Source: Hoeflea_A sp965249925
GTDB lineage: Bacteria; Pseudomonadota; Alphaproteobacteria; Rhizobiales; Rhizobiaceae
Assembly (NCBI GenBank): GCA_965249925.1
Contig: OZ252260.1
Location: 1,798,001 to 1,862,000, forward strand
Reading direction: 5' to 3'
Length of the DNA stretch: 64,000 bases
The notes below the pieces were generated by a model. The model made no database searches. It was given only the letters and a program-made list of their open reading frames with translations, and was not told where the DNA came from. The position numbers and the translations under genes are program-made. Shown here one piece after another: positions 23,539-33,221 of the stretch (position 1 is the first letter of the stretch; the number at the start of each line of letters is the position of its first letter).

Positions 23539-24990
23539 TCAGAACACCGAAAAATACTCCATCTGCTCCCATTCCGAAACGGTCATCAGATAACGCTGCC
23601 ATTCGGCCCGTTTCAGATGCGCCAGGTAATCGACGAAATCGTCGCCAAACCGGTCACGATAGAGCACCGATTGCTCGAACTGATCGATTGCAGTGAGCAG
23701 GCTGCCGGGCAATTGATCGGCCGCATCGTCGTAAGGGTTTGCGAGCGGTTCCGGTGCCACGAGCTTGCGCTCCCACCCGTCAAGGCCGGAGGCAATCTGC
23801 GAGGCCAGGGCGAAATACGGGTTGGCGGTGCTGTCGGGAACCCGGTTTTCGATGCGGCTGGCGGCGTCGCCGACGGCCGTGATGGTACGCACCATGGCGC
23901 CCCGGTTGTCTTCGCCCCAGCCGATTCGGTTCGGCGCCAGCTGGTAGGGCGCATAGCGTTTGTAGCCATTGACCGTCGGCGTGGTGAGCAGGCATGAAGC
24001 GGGGGCATGTTCGAGCAGGCCGGCGAGCCAATGGCCGGCAAACCCCGACAGTTTGCCTGCCTGTTCCGGCACGAACAGATTCTCGCCGGTGCGTCGATCG
24101 ACAACGGATTGATGGATATGCCAGCCATTGGCCGCGGCGTTGGCCAGTTTTGGCTTGGCCATGAACGAGGCGTGCAGGCCGTGGGCGTGACAGACCTCCT
24201 TGACCATGGTGCGGAAATTGACCGCCATTTCGGCGATCGCCATCGGGTCGCCCGGCGCGAAGGTGAACTCGAACTGGCTCGGTCCCATTTCGATCTCGAC
24301 GCTCCACACGGACATGCCCATCGCCTGCGCGGTCCGCCGCAGCAGGTCGAGCAGCTCCTCGGTCTCGCCGTAGCGGGTCTCCGTCAGATACTGGTATCCC
24401 TGGTTCAACCCCCGGGTTCGCGGCGGACGAGGCGGCATCGTCGCGTCCTCATGCTCCAGGGCGGGATCCGTGACCTCAAAAATCTGGAATTCCACTTCCA
24501 GACCCATCACCGCCGCCAGCCCGCTTTCGGCCAGCTCGTCCGTCATGCGTTTCAGCACCGCCCGCGCGGCAAAACGCACCGGCGCGCCATCGACCAGCGC
24601 CACATCGCAGTGGATCAGCGCCGCGTGCGGCGACCAGGGCAGGATGCGCAGCGTCTCCGGCTGCGGCGCCAGCAGCACGTCGCTGGCGCCGTGCATCGGC
24701 GCATCGCCGGCTTCTGACCACACCGGGAAAACGGTGCGGTGCGAGGTGTCCTTGAGCAGCAGTGTCGATGGTACCCGGATGCCGGAGGCGAACGCCGCCA
24801 CCAGCCGATCGGCGACGATTGTCTTGCCGCGCAGGATGCCGTGCTGGTCGGTGAACACCACGCGCACGGTTTCAATTCCCTCGGCGTCGAGGCGTTGCAC
24901 GACGGCCGTGGCTTCAGCCGCCGCATCTTCCGGCAGCAGGCCGCAACTGACAAGAAAACCCTGCCGGATGGTGTCTTCGACGTCCGGCAT
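23539..24990 (-). CDS. Glutamine-synthetase-like gamma-glutamyl ligase
   Basis: A 483-residue member of the glutamine synthetase superfamily. Catalytic blocks are seen: VEIEMGPSQFEFTF (metal-binding Glu residues), NGWHIHQSV (ATP/His site), RIGWGEDNRGAMVR and IENRVPDSTANPYFALA. The domain order matches GlnT/PuuA/IpuC types that join glutamate to an amine rather than assimilating ammonia. It ends 18 bases from LysE and begins 5 bases after the Rieske oxygenase stop, so the three form an operon. In aniline and isopropylamine degradation, related ligases first make a gamma-glutamyl amide. That role here is inference; the amine is unknown. The ATG at 24990 is chosen, since the longer frame runs back through the oxygenase gene. 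Confidence 0.88.
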   Translation of the reverse strand: MPDVEDTIRQGFLVSCGLLPEDAAAEATAVVQRLDAEGIETVRVVFTDQHGILRGKTIVADRLVAAFASGIRVPSTLLLKDTSHRTVFPVWSEAGDAPMHGASDVLLAPQPETLRILPWSPHAALIHCDVALVDGAPVRFAARAVLKRMTDELAESGLAAVMGLEVEFQIFEVTDPALEHEDATMPPRPPRTRGLNQGYQYLTETRYGETEELLDLLRRTAQAMGMSVWSVEIEMGPSQFEFTFAPGDPMAIAEMAVNFRTMVKEVCHAHGLHASFMAKPKLANAAANGWHIHQSVVDRRTGENLFVPEQAGKLSGFAGHWLAGLLEHAPASCLLTTPTVNGYKRYAPYQLAPNRIGWGEDNRGAMVRTITAVGDAASRIENRVPDSTANPYFALASQIASGLDGWERKLVAPEPLANPYDDAADQLPGSLLTAIDQFEQSVLYRDRFGDDFVDYLAHLKRAEWQRYLMTVSEWEQMEYFSVF

Positions 24991-24995
24991 CCGTC

Positions 24996-26312
24996 TCAGA
25001 CCGAGGCATCCCAGGGACAGGCCGCCCGGCGTTCCCTGTCGGTTCGCTGGCTCGCCGCCTGCCAATCCGAGGTCTCGGCGATCGCATCGTTCGACAGTGG
25101 CCCGAACATCGTTGACAGATCCGCGCCGTTGCGCATCGGCAGGGCCGTTTCGTCGCCCTTTTGCAGGGCGGCGATCGCCGCCCGCAGTATGCGGCGATAA
25201 CGGATGATGCCAACATCGGTCTTGCCCAGATGCTCTTCGGTGCGGTCCTGGATCGAACCCATGCTTTCCACAGCCCATTGGTCATGCACGTTGATGTCCA
25301 TGCCCATGCCGGTATAGGTCATCGTCTCCTGCTCCTGCGGATTGAACCCGTAGTTGTTGCGCTTGTTCTTAAGCGGCGCATAGTCGGGCAAGCAGTGTTC
25401 CTTCAACCGCTGCTCGCGCATCAGATCCTTGTCGACCGGTTTGTCGAAACTGGTAAACATCGAATACCAATAGCAGTTTTCGTCGTCGATCGGCACATGC
25501 CATTGGGTGATCGTCATTTCGCGGCTCATCGGGATGCAGATGGCCTCGGGAAAAATCTGGTTGGTAACACGCACATGGGTGCGTCCGTCATCCATATGAC
25601 GCAGCGCCGTCAGCTTCAGCCCGTATTCGGTCTCGTCGACCCGGATGTCGGGGCGCGGATAATCGCGCAGCAGCCGCGTCATCGGGATCTCGGTGTTGGC
25701 CGCCCGGTCGCGGAACTGTTTGCCGTAGCCCTCGTCCGGATCCTCGTCTTGCAAAAACCGGTGCAGGAACGAGGCGTGTGCCGGATCGATACCGACCTCC
25801 ATCGCCTGCAGCCAGTTGCACTCCCATAGTCCCTTGAAGGCGAAGACATGCGTGGCCGGCGCCCGGAAACAATCGAAGTTCGGAAAGGCCGGCGGGTCAC
25901 CGGGCCCAAGATAGGCAAACACGATGCCGTTTTTCTCGACCACCGGATAGGCGGTGGTTCGGATCCGTTCGTGCATGCGCGAATCCGCCGGTTCGCCCGG
26001 CTGCTCCACGCATTGGCCGGTGCGGTCGAAATGCCAACCGTGGAACGGGCAGCGCAGGCCGTTGTCCTCCAGCCGGCCGAAACACAGGTCCGCGCCGCGG
26101 TGCGGACAGTGGCGGCTGATCAGGCCGAGTTCTCCGCTCTCATCGCGAAACAGAACCAACCGCTCACCGAGCAGGGTGACGGGCGCCACGGGACGCGGGC
26201 CCGCCAGTTCGTCGCTCAGCGCCGCCGGCTGCCAGTAGCGGCGCAACACCTCGCCCGCCGGCTGTCCGCGACCCACCCGGGTGATTTCATCGTTGACCTG
26301 CTGGCTCAGCAT
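24996..26312 (-). CDS. Rieske-type aromatic-ring oxygenase, alpha subunit
   Basis: A 438-residue oxygenase like the phthalate 4,5-dioxygenase/monooxygenase type. The Rieske cluster motifs are Cys69-x-His71 (HCPHRGADL) and Cys88-x2-His91 (CPFHGWHF). The mononuclear iron site has Asp176, His179 and His184 in GIDPAHASFLHRF. It would hydroxylate or demethylate an organic substrate in the cytoplasm with electrons from a reductase. No reductase or beta subunit is in the window, so it must borrow one or act with a distant gene. It heads the operon with the glutamine-synthetase-like gene and LysE. AGGAAAGG lies upstream of the chosen ATG. It is divergent from the IclR regulator. Confidence 0.92.
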   Translation of the reverse strand: MLSQQVNDEITRVGRGQPAGEVLRRYWQPAALSDELAGPRPVAPVTLLGERLVLFRDESGELGLISRHCPHRGADLCFGRLEDNGLRCPFHGWHFDRTGQCVEQPGEPADSRMHERIRTTAYPVVEKNGIVFAYLGPGDPPAFPNFDCFRAPATHVFAFKGLWECNWLQAMEVGIDPAHASFLHRFLQDEDPDEGYGKQFRDRAANTEIPMTRLLRDYPRPDIRVDETEYGLKLTALRHMDDGRTHVRVTNQIFPEAICIPMSREMTITQWHVPIDDENCYWYSMFTSFDKPVDKDLMREQRLKEHCLPDYAPLKNKRNNYGFNPQEQETMTYTGMGMDINVHDQWAVESMGSIQDRTEEHLGKTDVGIIRYRRILRAAIAALQKGDETALPMRNGADLSTMFGPLSNDAIAETSDWQAASQRTDRERRAACPWDASV

Positions 26313-26383
26313 TGTTCGTCCTTTCCTGTTGGCCGTTTTAGGCCGGTTATCCGGGATCAAGTTCCGATTGCGCAAGCACTGGT

Positions 26384-26402
26384 TTGTGCGTATAACGCAC
26401 AA
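26384..26402. promoter_or_regulatory. Perfect inverted repeat between the Rieske and IclR genes, candidate operator
   Basis: TTGTGCGT-ATA-ACGCACAA has 8-bp perfect arms and a 3-base spacer. It lies in the 154-base divergent gap, about 72 bases before the Rieske start and 65 before the IclR start. Its size and symmetry fit an IclR-family operator controlling both directions. Confidence 0.75.
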
Positions 26403-26466
26403 TAGTTACAATAACGATTTTTTCTAATTCTAAACAGAGAGTCAACAGGCCTTGACGGTGACGCCC

Positions 26467-27213
26467 ATGCAGGACCGCAGCATCTCAACCGCTTTTCTGA
26501 AAGGCCTTCGCCTTCTTGCCTGTTTCGAGGAAGGCCGGCGCGGCTTGACGATGGCGGACTTGTCCCGCCGCACTGGGTTTGATCGAGCGACGACACGCCG
26601 CCTCTGCCTGACGCTTGTCGAAAGCGGGTACCTGTTGCGCGATGAGCGCACTTTCGTGCTGGCGCCCCGGGTGCTGGCGTTGGCCGGCGGATACCTGCGC
26701 AGCCACGAGATCGGCTTCGCCGTACAACCGGTACTGAACAGCTTCGCGGCCGAACTGGGCAGCGACATCGCTCTGGCCGTGCTCGATGGCAATCGGGCGG
26801 TCTATGTGGCGCAATCCTCGACCGCGCAATCACGGGTTTCGATGGGCTTTACGGTCGGCAGCCAGCTTCCGCTGCTGCACACAGCCATCGGAACGGCGCT
26901 TTTGTCGCAGGCGCCCCGCACCCTTCGAGTGGATCTTTTGGCGCGGCCCATCGACCGGCCGACCGAGTCGGCATTGCGCGATCCGGACGCGCTCCTGGCC
27001 CGGATCGACAAGGCCGAGATCGATGGCTATGCGCAGGTGGACGGCGAGTTCGAACTCGGAATCAAGGGGTTGGCGGTGCCTGTCGGGGTGCGTGGCGGCG
27101 TCCCGAACGCTATCGGCGTGACCGGACCCTCCAGGACGGATGACGATGCGCGAACCCTGGAGATCCTCCAGGTTTGCGCCGCCAGATTGGCCAACATCCA
27201 CGCCCTTGCCTGA
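26467..27213 (+). CDS. IclR-family transcriptional regulator
   Basis: A 248-residue regulator with an N-terminal winged helix (AFLKGLRLLACFEEG, LTMADLSRRTGFDRATTRRLC) and the C-terminal IclR effector domain (VYVAQSSTAQ, LPLLHTAIGTALL, VPVGVRGGVPNAIGV). This group often controls aromatic or amine catabolism and responds to pathway compounds. It is divergent from the Rieske/ligase/exporter operon, with a palindrome between them. ATG 26467 is used; GTG at 26458 and TTG at 26452 in the same frame cannot be excluded because no strong ribosome site is present. Confidence 0.92.
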   Translation: MQDRSISTAFLKGLRLLACFEEGRRGLTMADLSRRTGFDRATTRRLCLTLVESGYLLRDERTFVLAPRVLALAGGYLRSHEIGFAVQPVLNSFAAELGSDIALAVLDGNRAVYVAQSSTAQSRVSMGFTVGSQLPLLHTAIGTALLSQAPRTLRVDLLARPIDRPTESALRDPDALLARIDKAEIDGYAQVDGEFELGIKGLAVPVGVRGGVPNAIGVTGPSRTDDDARTLEILQVCAARLANIHALA

Positions 27214-27228
27214 GCCGCCGGTGTCGCG

Positions 27229-28080
27229 TCAATCCGAATGGTCATCGACAAAGGAGACGATCAGTTCGCTGATCCGGTTCGGTTGGTCTTCCATGGCGAA
27301 ATGACCGCATTGCGGAAGCACATGAAGCGCGGACCCCGGAATGGCCCCGTGCAGCCGGTAGGCCCAGTCGACGACCTGCCAGGCATCGTTCTCTCCCCAG
27401 ATGATCTGCACCGGCAGCGCTGACAGGGTGCCCAGGCGATCGCTGATCTCCATGGTATGCTTGTGGTCGTAATGGGCCACCTGATGCTGAAACAGGCTGC
27501 CCTGGCCGATTGGGCCGGAAATCAGCTCGACATAGGTCTGCAGCGGTCCGGCCGCGAACGCCTGCTTGTGCTCGACCGTGCTCAGCAGCCATTCCTCAAA
27601 ATGGGCACGGTGGTCGGCATCGGATGCCTTGACCATCGTATCAAGCCCGGCCTTCATCTGCTCCCGGGTTCGTTTCGACGGCCAACTGTCGAAACTCACC
27701 GTATCGATCAGGGTGAGGGTTCGCGTCAGAGCCGGATGATCCAGACAGAAGCGCTGCGCGACCGCACCGCCGATGTCGTGGGCGACGAGATGCGCGCTCT
27801 CCAGCCCCCAGTGGGACATCAGACCGTTGAGGACAGGCACCTGGCCCGATACAGAAGTGTCGACCGCCGCGTCGAAAGGGCGCTCCGAAGCACCGTAACC
27901 CAGAAGGTCGAAGACGTGGACCTTCTGCCCGGCCTCGACGAGTTTTGGCACGACGTTTCGCCAGATGAAGGATGATGACGGCGTGCCATGGATGAGGACG
28001 ACGGGCTCTCCTCGGCCAAACGTTGCATGGGCAATGCGATGCCCGTCGATAAGGACGCTGTCATCGGCGAGGCTATACAA
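27229..28080 (-). CDS. Alpha/beta hydrolase with Asp nucleophile (haloalkane dehalogenase/epoxide hydrolase-like)
   Basis: A 283-residue alpha/beta hydrolase. The oxyanion HGTP motif is at 31-34 (LIHGTPSSSFIW). The nucleophile elbow is VAHDIGGAV with Asp102 in place of Ser; the acid Asp232 is in WGENDAW and the His260 in QCGHFAMED. An Asp nucleophile marks haloalkane dehalogenases, epoxide hydrolases and fluoroacetate dehalogenases rather than esterases. The gene is convergent with IclR (15 bases) and downstream of the zinc dehydrogenase on the same strand. The substrate is not predictable, but the neighbours suggest a catabolic role. Confidence 0.87.
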   Translation of the reverse strand: MYSLADDSVLIDGHRIAHATFGRGEPVVLIHGTPSSSFIWRNVVPKLVEAGQKVHVFDLLGYGASERPFDAAVDTSVSGQVPVLNGLMSHWGLESAHLVAHDIGGAVAQRFCLDHPALTRTLTLIDTVSFDSWPSKRTREQMKAGLDTMVKASDADHRAHFEEWLLSTVEHKQAFAAGPLQTYVELISGPIGQGSLFQHQVAHYDHKHTMEISDRLGTLSALPVQIIWGENDAWQVVDWAYRLHGAIPGSALHVLPQCGHFAMEDQPNRISELIVSFVDDHSD

Positions 28081-28219
28081 AGGCCGATCTCCGCTTCAGG
28101 ACCCAGCGCGTAAATCGTCATCAACCCGTATGCAGCCGGTTCTCATCGCGCCATGGAATCTCTTGGTCGGTTGCACTATGGCAGGCATGGTTGGTCGCGT
28201 GCAACCGCACAACAACAGC

Positions 28220-29260
28220 TCAGAACCGGGTCACCACGGTCGCACCGATCGATTGGAACGTGTCCATCTGCATCAGCGCCTCGATCGACTCTTCGAGGCT
28301 GATCCGGCGGCCGACCAGCCGGTGCGGCGCCAGCCTGCCCGACTGCACCATGGAAAGCATCGCGTCGTAGCGATGCGCCTGCATGCCGTGGCTGCCACGG
28401 ATTTCCAGTTCATGGGAGATGACCCTGTCCATCGGCACCGGCGGGGCGCTGTGGTCGCCGAGCATCAGGCCGACCTGCACGTGCCGGCCGCGTCGCCGCA
28501 GGCCGTTGATCGAATTGACGCAGGTGACGGTCGCGCCCAGCGAATCCAGCGACACATGGGCACCACCGCCGGTGGCGTCGCGAACGGCCGTCGGAACGTT
28601 GGCGACATCGCTGCCGTTGATCGCGATCTCGGCACCCAGTTCCCTGGCCAGCGCCAGTTTTTCCTCCGCAATGTCGATGGCGACGATCTTGGCGCCGACC
28701 GCATGGCCGATCATGATGGCCGAAAGGCCAACGCCGCCGCAGCCATGCACCGCCAGCCATTCGCCCGGCGAGGTTCGCCCCTGGTCGAGCACCGCGCGGA
28801 ATGCGGTAGCAAAACGGCATCCGAAGCTGGCGGCGGTGGCGAAATCGACGGACTCGGGCAGCGCCACCAGATTGATGTCGGCGCGGTCGAGCGCCACATA
28901 TTCGGCAAACGAACCCCATTGGGTAAAACCCGGCTGAACCTGGTTCGAACAGACCTGCTGATGCCCGGTATGGCATTCCGGGCAGGCGCCGCAACCCAGC
29001 ACGAAGGGCACCGTCACCCGATCGCCGGTCCGCCAGCGGCTCACCTCCGCCCCCACCGCCTCGACAACACCGGCCATTTCGTGTCCCGGCACGTGCGGCA
29101 GCACGATATCCGGTTCGTGCCCGACCCAGCCATGCCAGTCGCTGCGGCACACACCGGTCGCCTCGACCCGCAAGACCACACCGGCTTTGTCCGGTTCCGG
29201 ATCCGGCACGGACATCAATCTGGGCGGCGCTGAAAAGGCTTCATAGACGACAGCTTTCAT
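28220..29260 (-). CDS. Zinc-dependent alcohol dehydrogenase (MDR family)
   Basis: A 346-residue medium-chain dehydrogenase. Catalytic zinc ligands are Cys38 and His60-Glu61 (GVCRSDWHGW, PGHEMAG). The structural zinc is held by Cys90, Cys93, Cys96 and Cys104 (GCGACPECHTGHQQVC). The NAD-binding motif is AVHGCGGVGLSAIMIG. It converts an alcohol to an aldehyde or the reverse in the cytoplasm. It precedes the alpha/beta hydrolase on the same strand with a 139-base gap. The sequence resembles the Zn-dependent group annotated as alcohol or formaldehyde-related dehydrogenases, without a firm substrate. Confidence 0.92.
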   Translation of the reverse strand: MKAVVYEAFSAPPRLMSVPDPEPDKAGVVLRVEATGVCRSDWHGWVGHEPDIVLPHVPGHEMAGVVEAVGAEVSRWRTGDRVTVPFVLGCGACPECHTGHQQVCSNQVQPGFTQWGSFAEYVALDRADINLVALPESVDFATAASFGCRFATAFRAVLDQGRTSPGEWLAVHGCGGVGLSAIMIGHAVGAKIVAIDIAEEKLALARELGAEIAINGSDVANVPTAVRDATGGGAHVSLDSLGATVTCVNSINGLRRRGRHVQVGLMLGDHSAPPVPMDRVISHELEIRGSHGMQAHRYDAMLSMVQSGRLAPHRLVGRRISLEESIEALMQMDTFQSIGATVVTRF

Positions 29261-29360
29261 GTCTGTTCCAATGGCTGATTGTGATTCAAGTCAGAACCCT
29301 AACAATCGGAATAGCCGAACGTAAGAAGCCACCAGGTTCAACGCCGACGATCCGCATCAG

Positions 29361-29753
29361 CTATTCAGCGCGCCCGACGTCGAGTCCGGTCGACCATTGC
29401 AATCCGGAAAGACGCGAAGCTGCGCCCTCCTTGGCAGACCCGATGCTGTCGTAAGGGCCACTTTCACCGGCGTTTGGTTGCTTCGGATCGGTGGGCGTGC
29501 CGAACAACAGGTAATAAAAGGTGCCGTGGCGGTCCTCTCGAATCTCCGGTGGGTCCTGGTAATCGCCGCTGCCATACGCCACGTTTCTGCGTACGACGTG
29601 CACGATGCACTCAATCGTTTCGTCGTACATCCAGGTGCCTACAGCCACCGGTTTTTCTGTTTTGTTGCTGTTCATCCATTCGGCCACGTCACTATGCATG
29701 TGGGTATCCCACCAATTTTTGGCTTTGTAATCCACCCTTGTATCGCGCGCCAT
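29361..29753 (-). CDS. Hypothetical protein, 130 residues
   Basis: A 130-residue soluble protein without signal peptide or membrane segment. It is rich in aromatic and charged residues (KNWWDTHMHSDVAEWMNSNKTEKPVAVGTW is split between residues 11 and 40). It has a central VHVVRRNVAYGSGDY stretch and a YYLLFG segment. I do not recognise a family. The start at 29753 is chosen because the downstream part reads as coding; the ribosome site is weak. It is divergent from argG with a 72-base gap that likely holds the argG promoter. Confidence 0.6.
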   Translation of the reverse strand: MARDTRVDYKAKNWWDTHMHSDVAEWMNSNKTEKPVAVGTWMYDETIECIVHVVRRNVAYGSGDYQDPPEIREDRHGTFYYLLFGTPTDPKQPNAGESGPYDSIGSAKEGAASRLSGLQWSTGLDVGRAE

Positions 29754-29825
29754 TCTGACTAAAGTGCCGCCGTTTTCAGGCAACCGGGCGCGACAGCGCC
29801 CGAACGACAAAGATACGGACCATCC

Positions 29826-31040
<1,215 letters not shown>

Positions 31041-31056
31041 GGCAACGACGATCAAG

Positions 31057-31088
31057 CCGAAACACCGGGTTTCCGGGACGCTTTTTTT
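31057..31088 (+). terminator. Probable intrinsic terminator after argG
   Basis: CCGAAAC-ACCGG-GTTTCCGG forms a 7-bp stem with one bulged base, and a run of seven T starts six bases later (31082). The stem is imperfect, so confidence is moderate. Confidence 0.45.
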
Positions 31089-31181
31089 GCGTTGCAGCAA
31101 TGAAACCGGCATGCGACCCTTGCATGCCGGCGAGACGCTGCCTACATCGCCACAATGTGCCAGACGTGTGGGGGCATGACG

Positions 31182-33221
31182 ATGGACGCCATCAACAATC
31201 AGATCTTCACGTGGACCGGACCACACGGCCTGCCGGAATTCTCCAGGATCGACGACGCCGCCTTTGCGTCGGCGTTCTCGGCAGCCTTTGACCGGCACAA
31301 TCGCGAAATTGAGACGATCGCCAACGATCAACGCGATCCGGATTTCGGCAACACCATCGTGGCGCTGGAAACGGCCGGGAAGGACCTTTCCCGCGTCTCG
31401 GCGTTGTTCTGGAACCGTGCCGGCGCCGACAGCAACGACCAGATCCGCGCCCTGGAGCGTGACATCGCACCGCAGATGTCGCGTCACTATTCCGCCATCG
31501 CCATGAACGGCGCTCTGTTCGACCGGGTCGACGCCATCTGGCGGGACCGTGAACTGCTCGATCTCAACGGTGAGCAATTACGGGTCCTGGAAAAACACTG
31601 GAAGGGCTTCGTGCGCGCCGGGGCGCAGCTGTGCAAGGCCAACCAGGAGCGCCTGGCGGCTGTCAATGAAGAGCTGGCCGGTCTCGGCGCGAAGTTCAGC
31701 CAGAACGTTCTTGCCGACGAGTCCGACTGGGCGATGACCCTTGGTGACGAGGCCGAACTCGAGGGGCTTCCGGGTTTCCTGCGCGATGCGATGGCCGCCG
31801 CCGCTCGCGAGCGCGGTCTCGATGCGCCCTACGCGGTTACCCTGTCGCGTTCGATCATCGAGCCTTTCCTCACCTTTTCGGAACGCCGCGACCTGCGCGA
31901 GCACGCCTTCTCCGCCTGGACCGCGCGTGGCGAAAACGGCGGCGACACCGACAATGTCGATATCGTCGCGCGGGTGCTGGCGTTGCGCGCCGAAAAGGCG
32001 GCGCTGCTTGGCTACGAAAACTTCGCCGCCTTCAAGCTCGACAACACCATGGCCAAGACGCCGGATGCGGTGAACGCGCTGCTCATGAAGGTCTGGGACC
32101 GGGCGCTGTTGCGCGCTCGCAAGGAAGAGGACGCGCTGGCGGAGCTGATCGCCGAAGAAGGCAAGAACCATCCGGTCGCGCCGTGGGACTGGCGTCACTA
32201 CGCCGAGAAACTGCGCAATCGTACCTTCGATTTCTCCGAGACCGAGCTGAAACCCTATCTGCAGCTGGAAAAGATCATCGAGGCCTGTTTCGACGTCGCC
32301 GGCCGTCTGTTCGGTTTGAGCGCCGTCGAGCGACCGGATCTCGAGGCCTACCATCCGGATGTGCGCATTTTTGAGATCCACGATCGCGACGGTGCTCTGG
32401 TCGGGCTGTTTTTCGGCGACTACTTCGCCCGGCAGTCCAAGCGTTCCGGCGCCTGGATGAGCGCTTTCCAGCAGCAGCATCGGCTGGACGGCGGCCAGGT
32501 CCCGATCGTCTACAATGTGATGAACTTCGCCAAGCCGCCCGAGGGCAAACCAGCGCTGCTGTCGCTCGATGACGCGCACACGCTGTTCCACGAATTCGGC
32601 CACGCTCTGCACGGGCTGCTCTCCGACGTTGAGCACCCGTCCGTGTCCGGCACGATGGTGGCCCGCGACTTCGTCGAATTGCCGTCGCAGCTCTACGAAC
32701 ACTGGCTCACGGTGCCTGAAATGCTGCGCACCTTCGCGGTCCATCACGAAACCGGGGAACCGATCCCCCAGGCCCTGCTCGACAAGGTACTGGCGGCGCG
32801 CAATTTCAACGGCGGCTTCGCGGCGGTCGAATACACGGCCTCGGCGCTGATCGACATGGCCTACCACACCGCCGGCGCGGTTACCGATCCGCTGGCCTTC
32901 GAGACCGCCAAGCTGACCGAACTCGGCATGCCCGACGCCATCGTCATGCGCCACCGCACACCGCATTTCCTCCACGTCTTCGCCGGCGATGGTTATTCGG
33001 CCGGCTACTATTCCTACATGTGGTCCGAGGTGCTCGACGCCGACGCCTTCGCTGCCTTCGAGGAAACCGGCGACGTGTTCCACCCGGAAACAGCCGAGCT
33101 ATTGCTGCACCACGTCTACAGCGCCGGCGACAGCGTCGACCCGGAGGACACCTATCTCGCCTTCCGCGGCAAGATGCCGGACGCCACCGCCATGCTGAAG
33201 AAAAAAGGGCTGGCGGCCTGA
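31182..33221 (+). CDS. M3-family oligopeptidase (oligopeptidase A / peptidyl-dipeptidase Dcp type)
   Basis: A 679-residue zinc peptidase. The active site HEFGHALHG is at about residues 470-478, followed about 25 residues later by the third ligand Glu in RDFVELPSQLYEHW. The C-terminal YSAGYYSYMWSEVLDADAF block is typical of M3A enzymes. It degrades short peptides in the cytoplasm. Start 31182 is favoured because GGGGG lies 8 bases upstream; ATGs at 31155 and 31176 fit less well. It overlaps the following CobT-like gene by four bases if CTG is that gene's start. Confidence 0.94.
   Translation: MDAINNQIFTWTGPHGLPEFSRIDDAAFASAFSAAFDRHNREIETIANDQRDPDFGNTIVALETAGKDLSRVSALFWNRAGADSNDQIRALERDIAPQMSRHYSAIAMNGALFDRVDAIWRDRELLDLNGEQLRVLEKHWKGFVRAGAQLCKANQERLAAVNEELAGLGAKFSQNVLADESDWAMTLGDEAELEGLPGFLRDAMAAAARERGLDAPYAVTLSRSIIEPFLTFSERRDLREHAFSAWTARGENGGDTDNVDIVARVLALRAEKAALLGYENFAAFKLDNTMAKTPDAVNALLMKVWDRALLRARKEEDALAELIAEEGKNHPVAPWDWRHYAEKLRNRTFDFSETELKPYLQLEKIIEACFDVAGRLFGLSAVERPDLEAYHPDVRIFEIHDRDGALVGLFFGDYFARQSKRSGAWMSAFQQQHRLDGGQVPIVYNVMNFAKPPEGKPALLSLDDAHTLFHEFGHALHGLLSDVEHPSVSGTMVARDFVELPSQLYEHWLTVPEMLRTFAVHHETGEPIPQALLDKVLAARNFNGGFAAVEYTASALIDMAYHTAGAVTDPLAFETAKLTELGMPDAIVMRHRTPHFLHVFAGDGYSAGYYSYMWSEVLDADAFAAFEETGDVFHPETAELLLHHVYSAGDSVDPEDTYLAFRGKMPDATAMLKKKGLAA

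Noticed and set aside
22690..23997. A 435-codon plus-strand frame over the LysE and ligase genes
   Set aside because: Antisense shadow; no motif, no ribosome site, and it runs across the gap between two convincing minus-strand genes.
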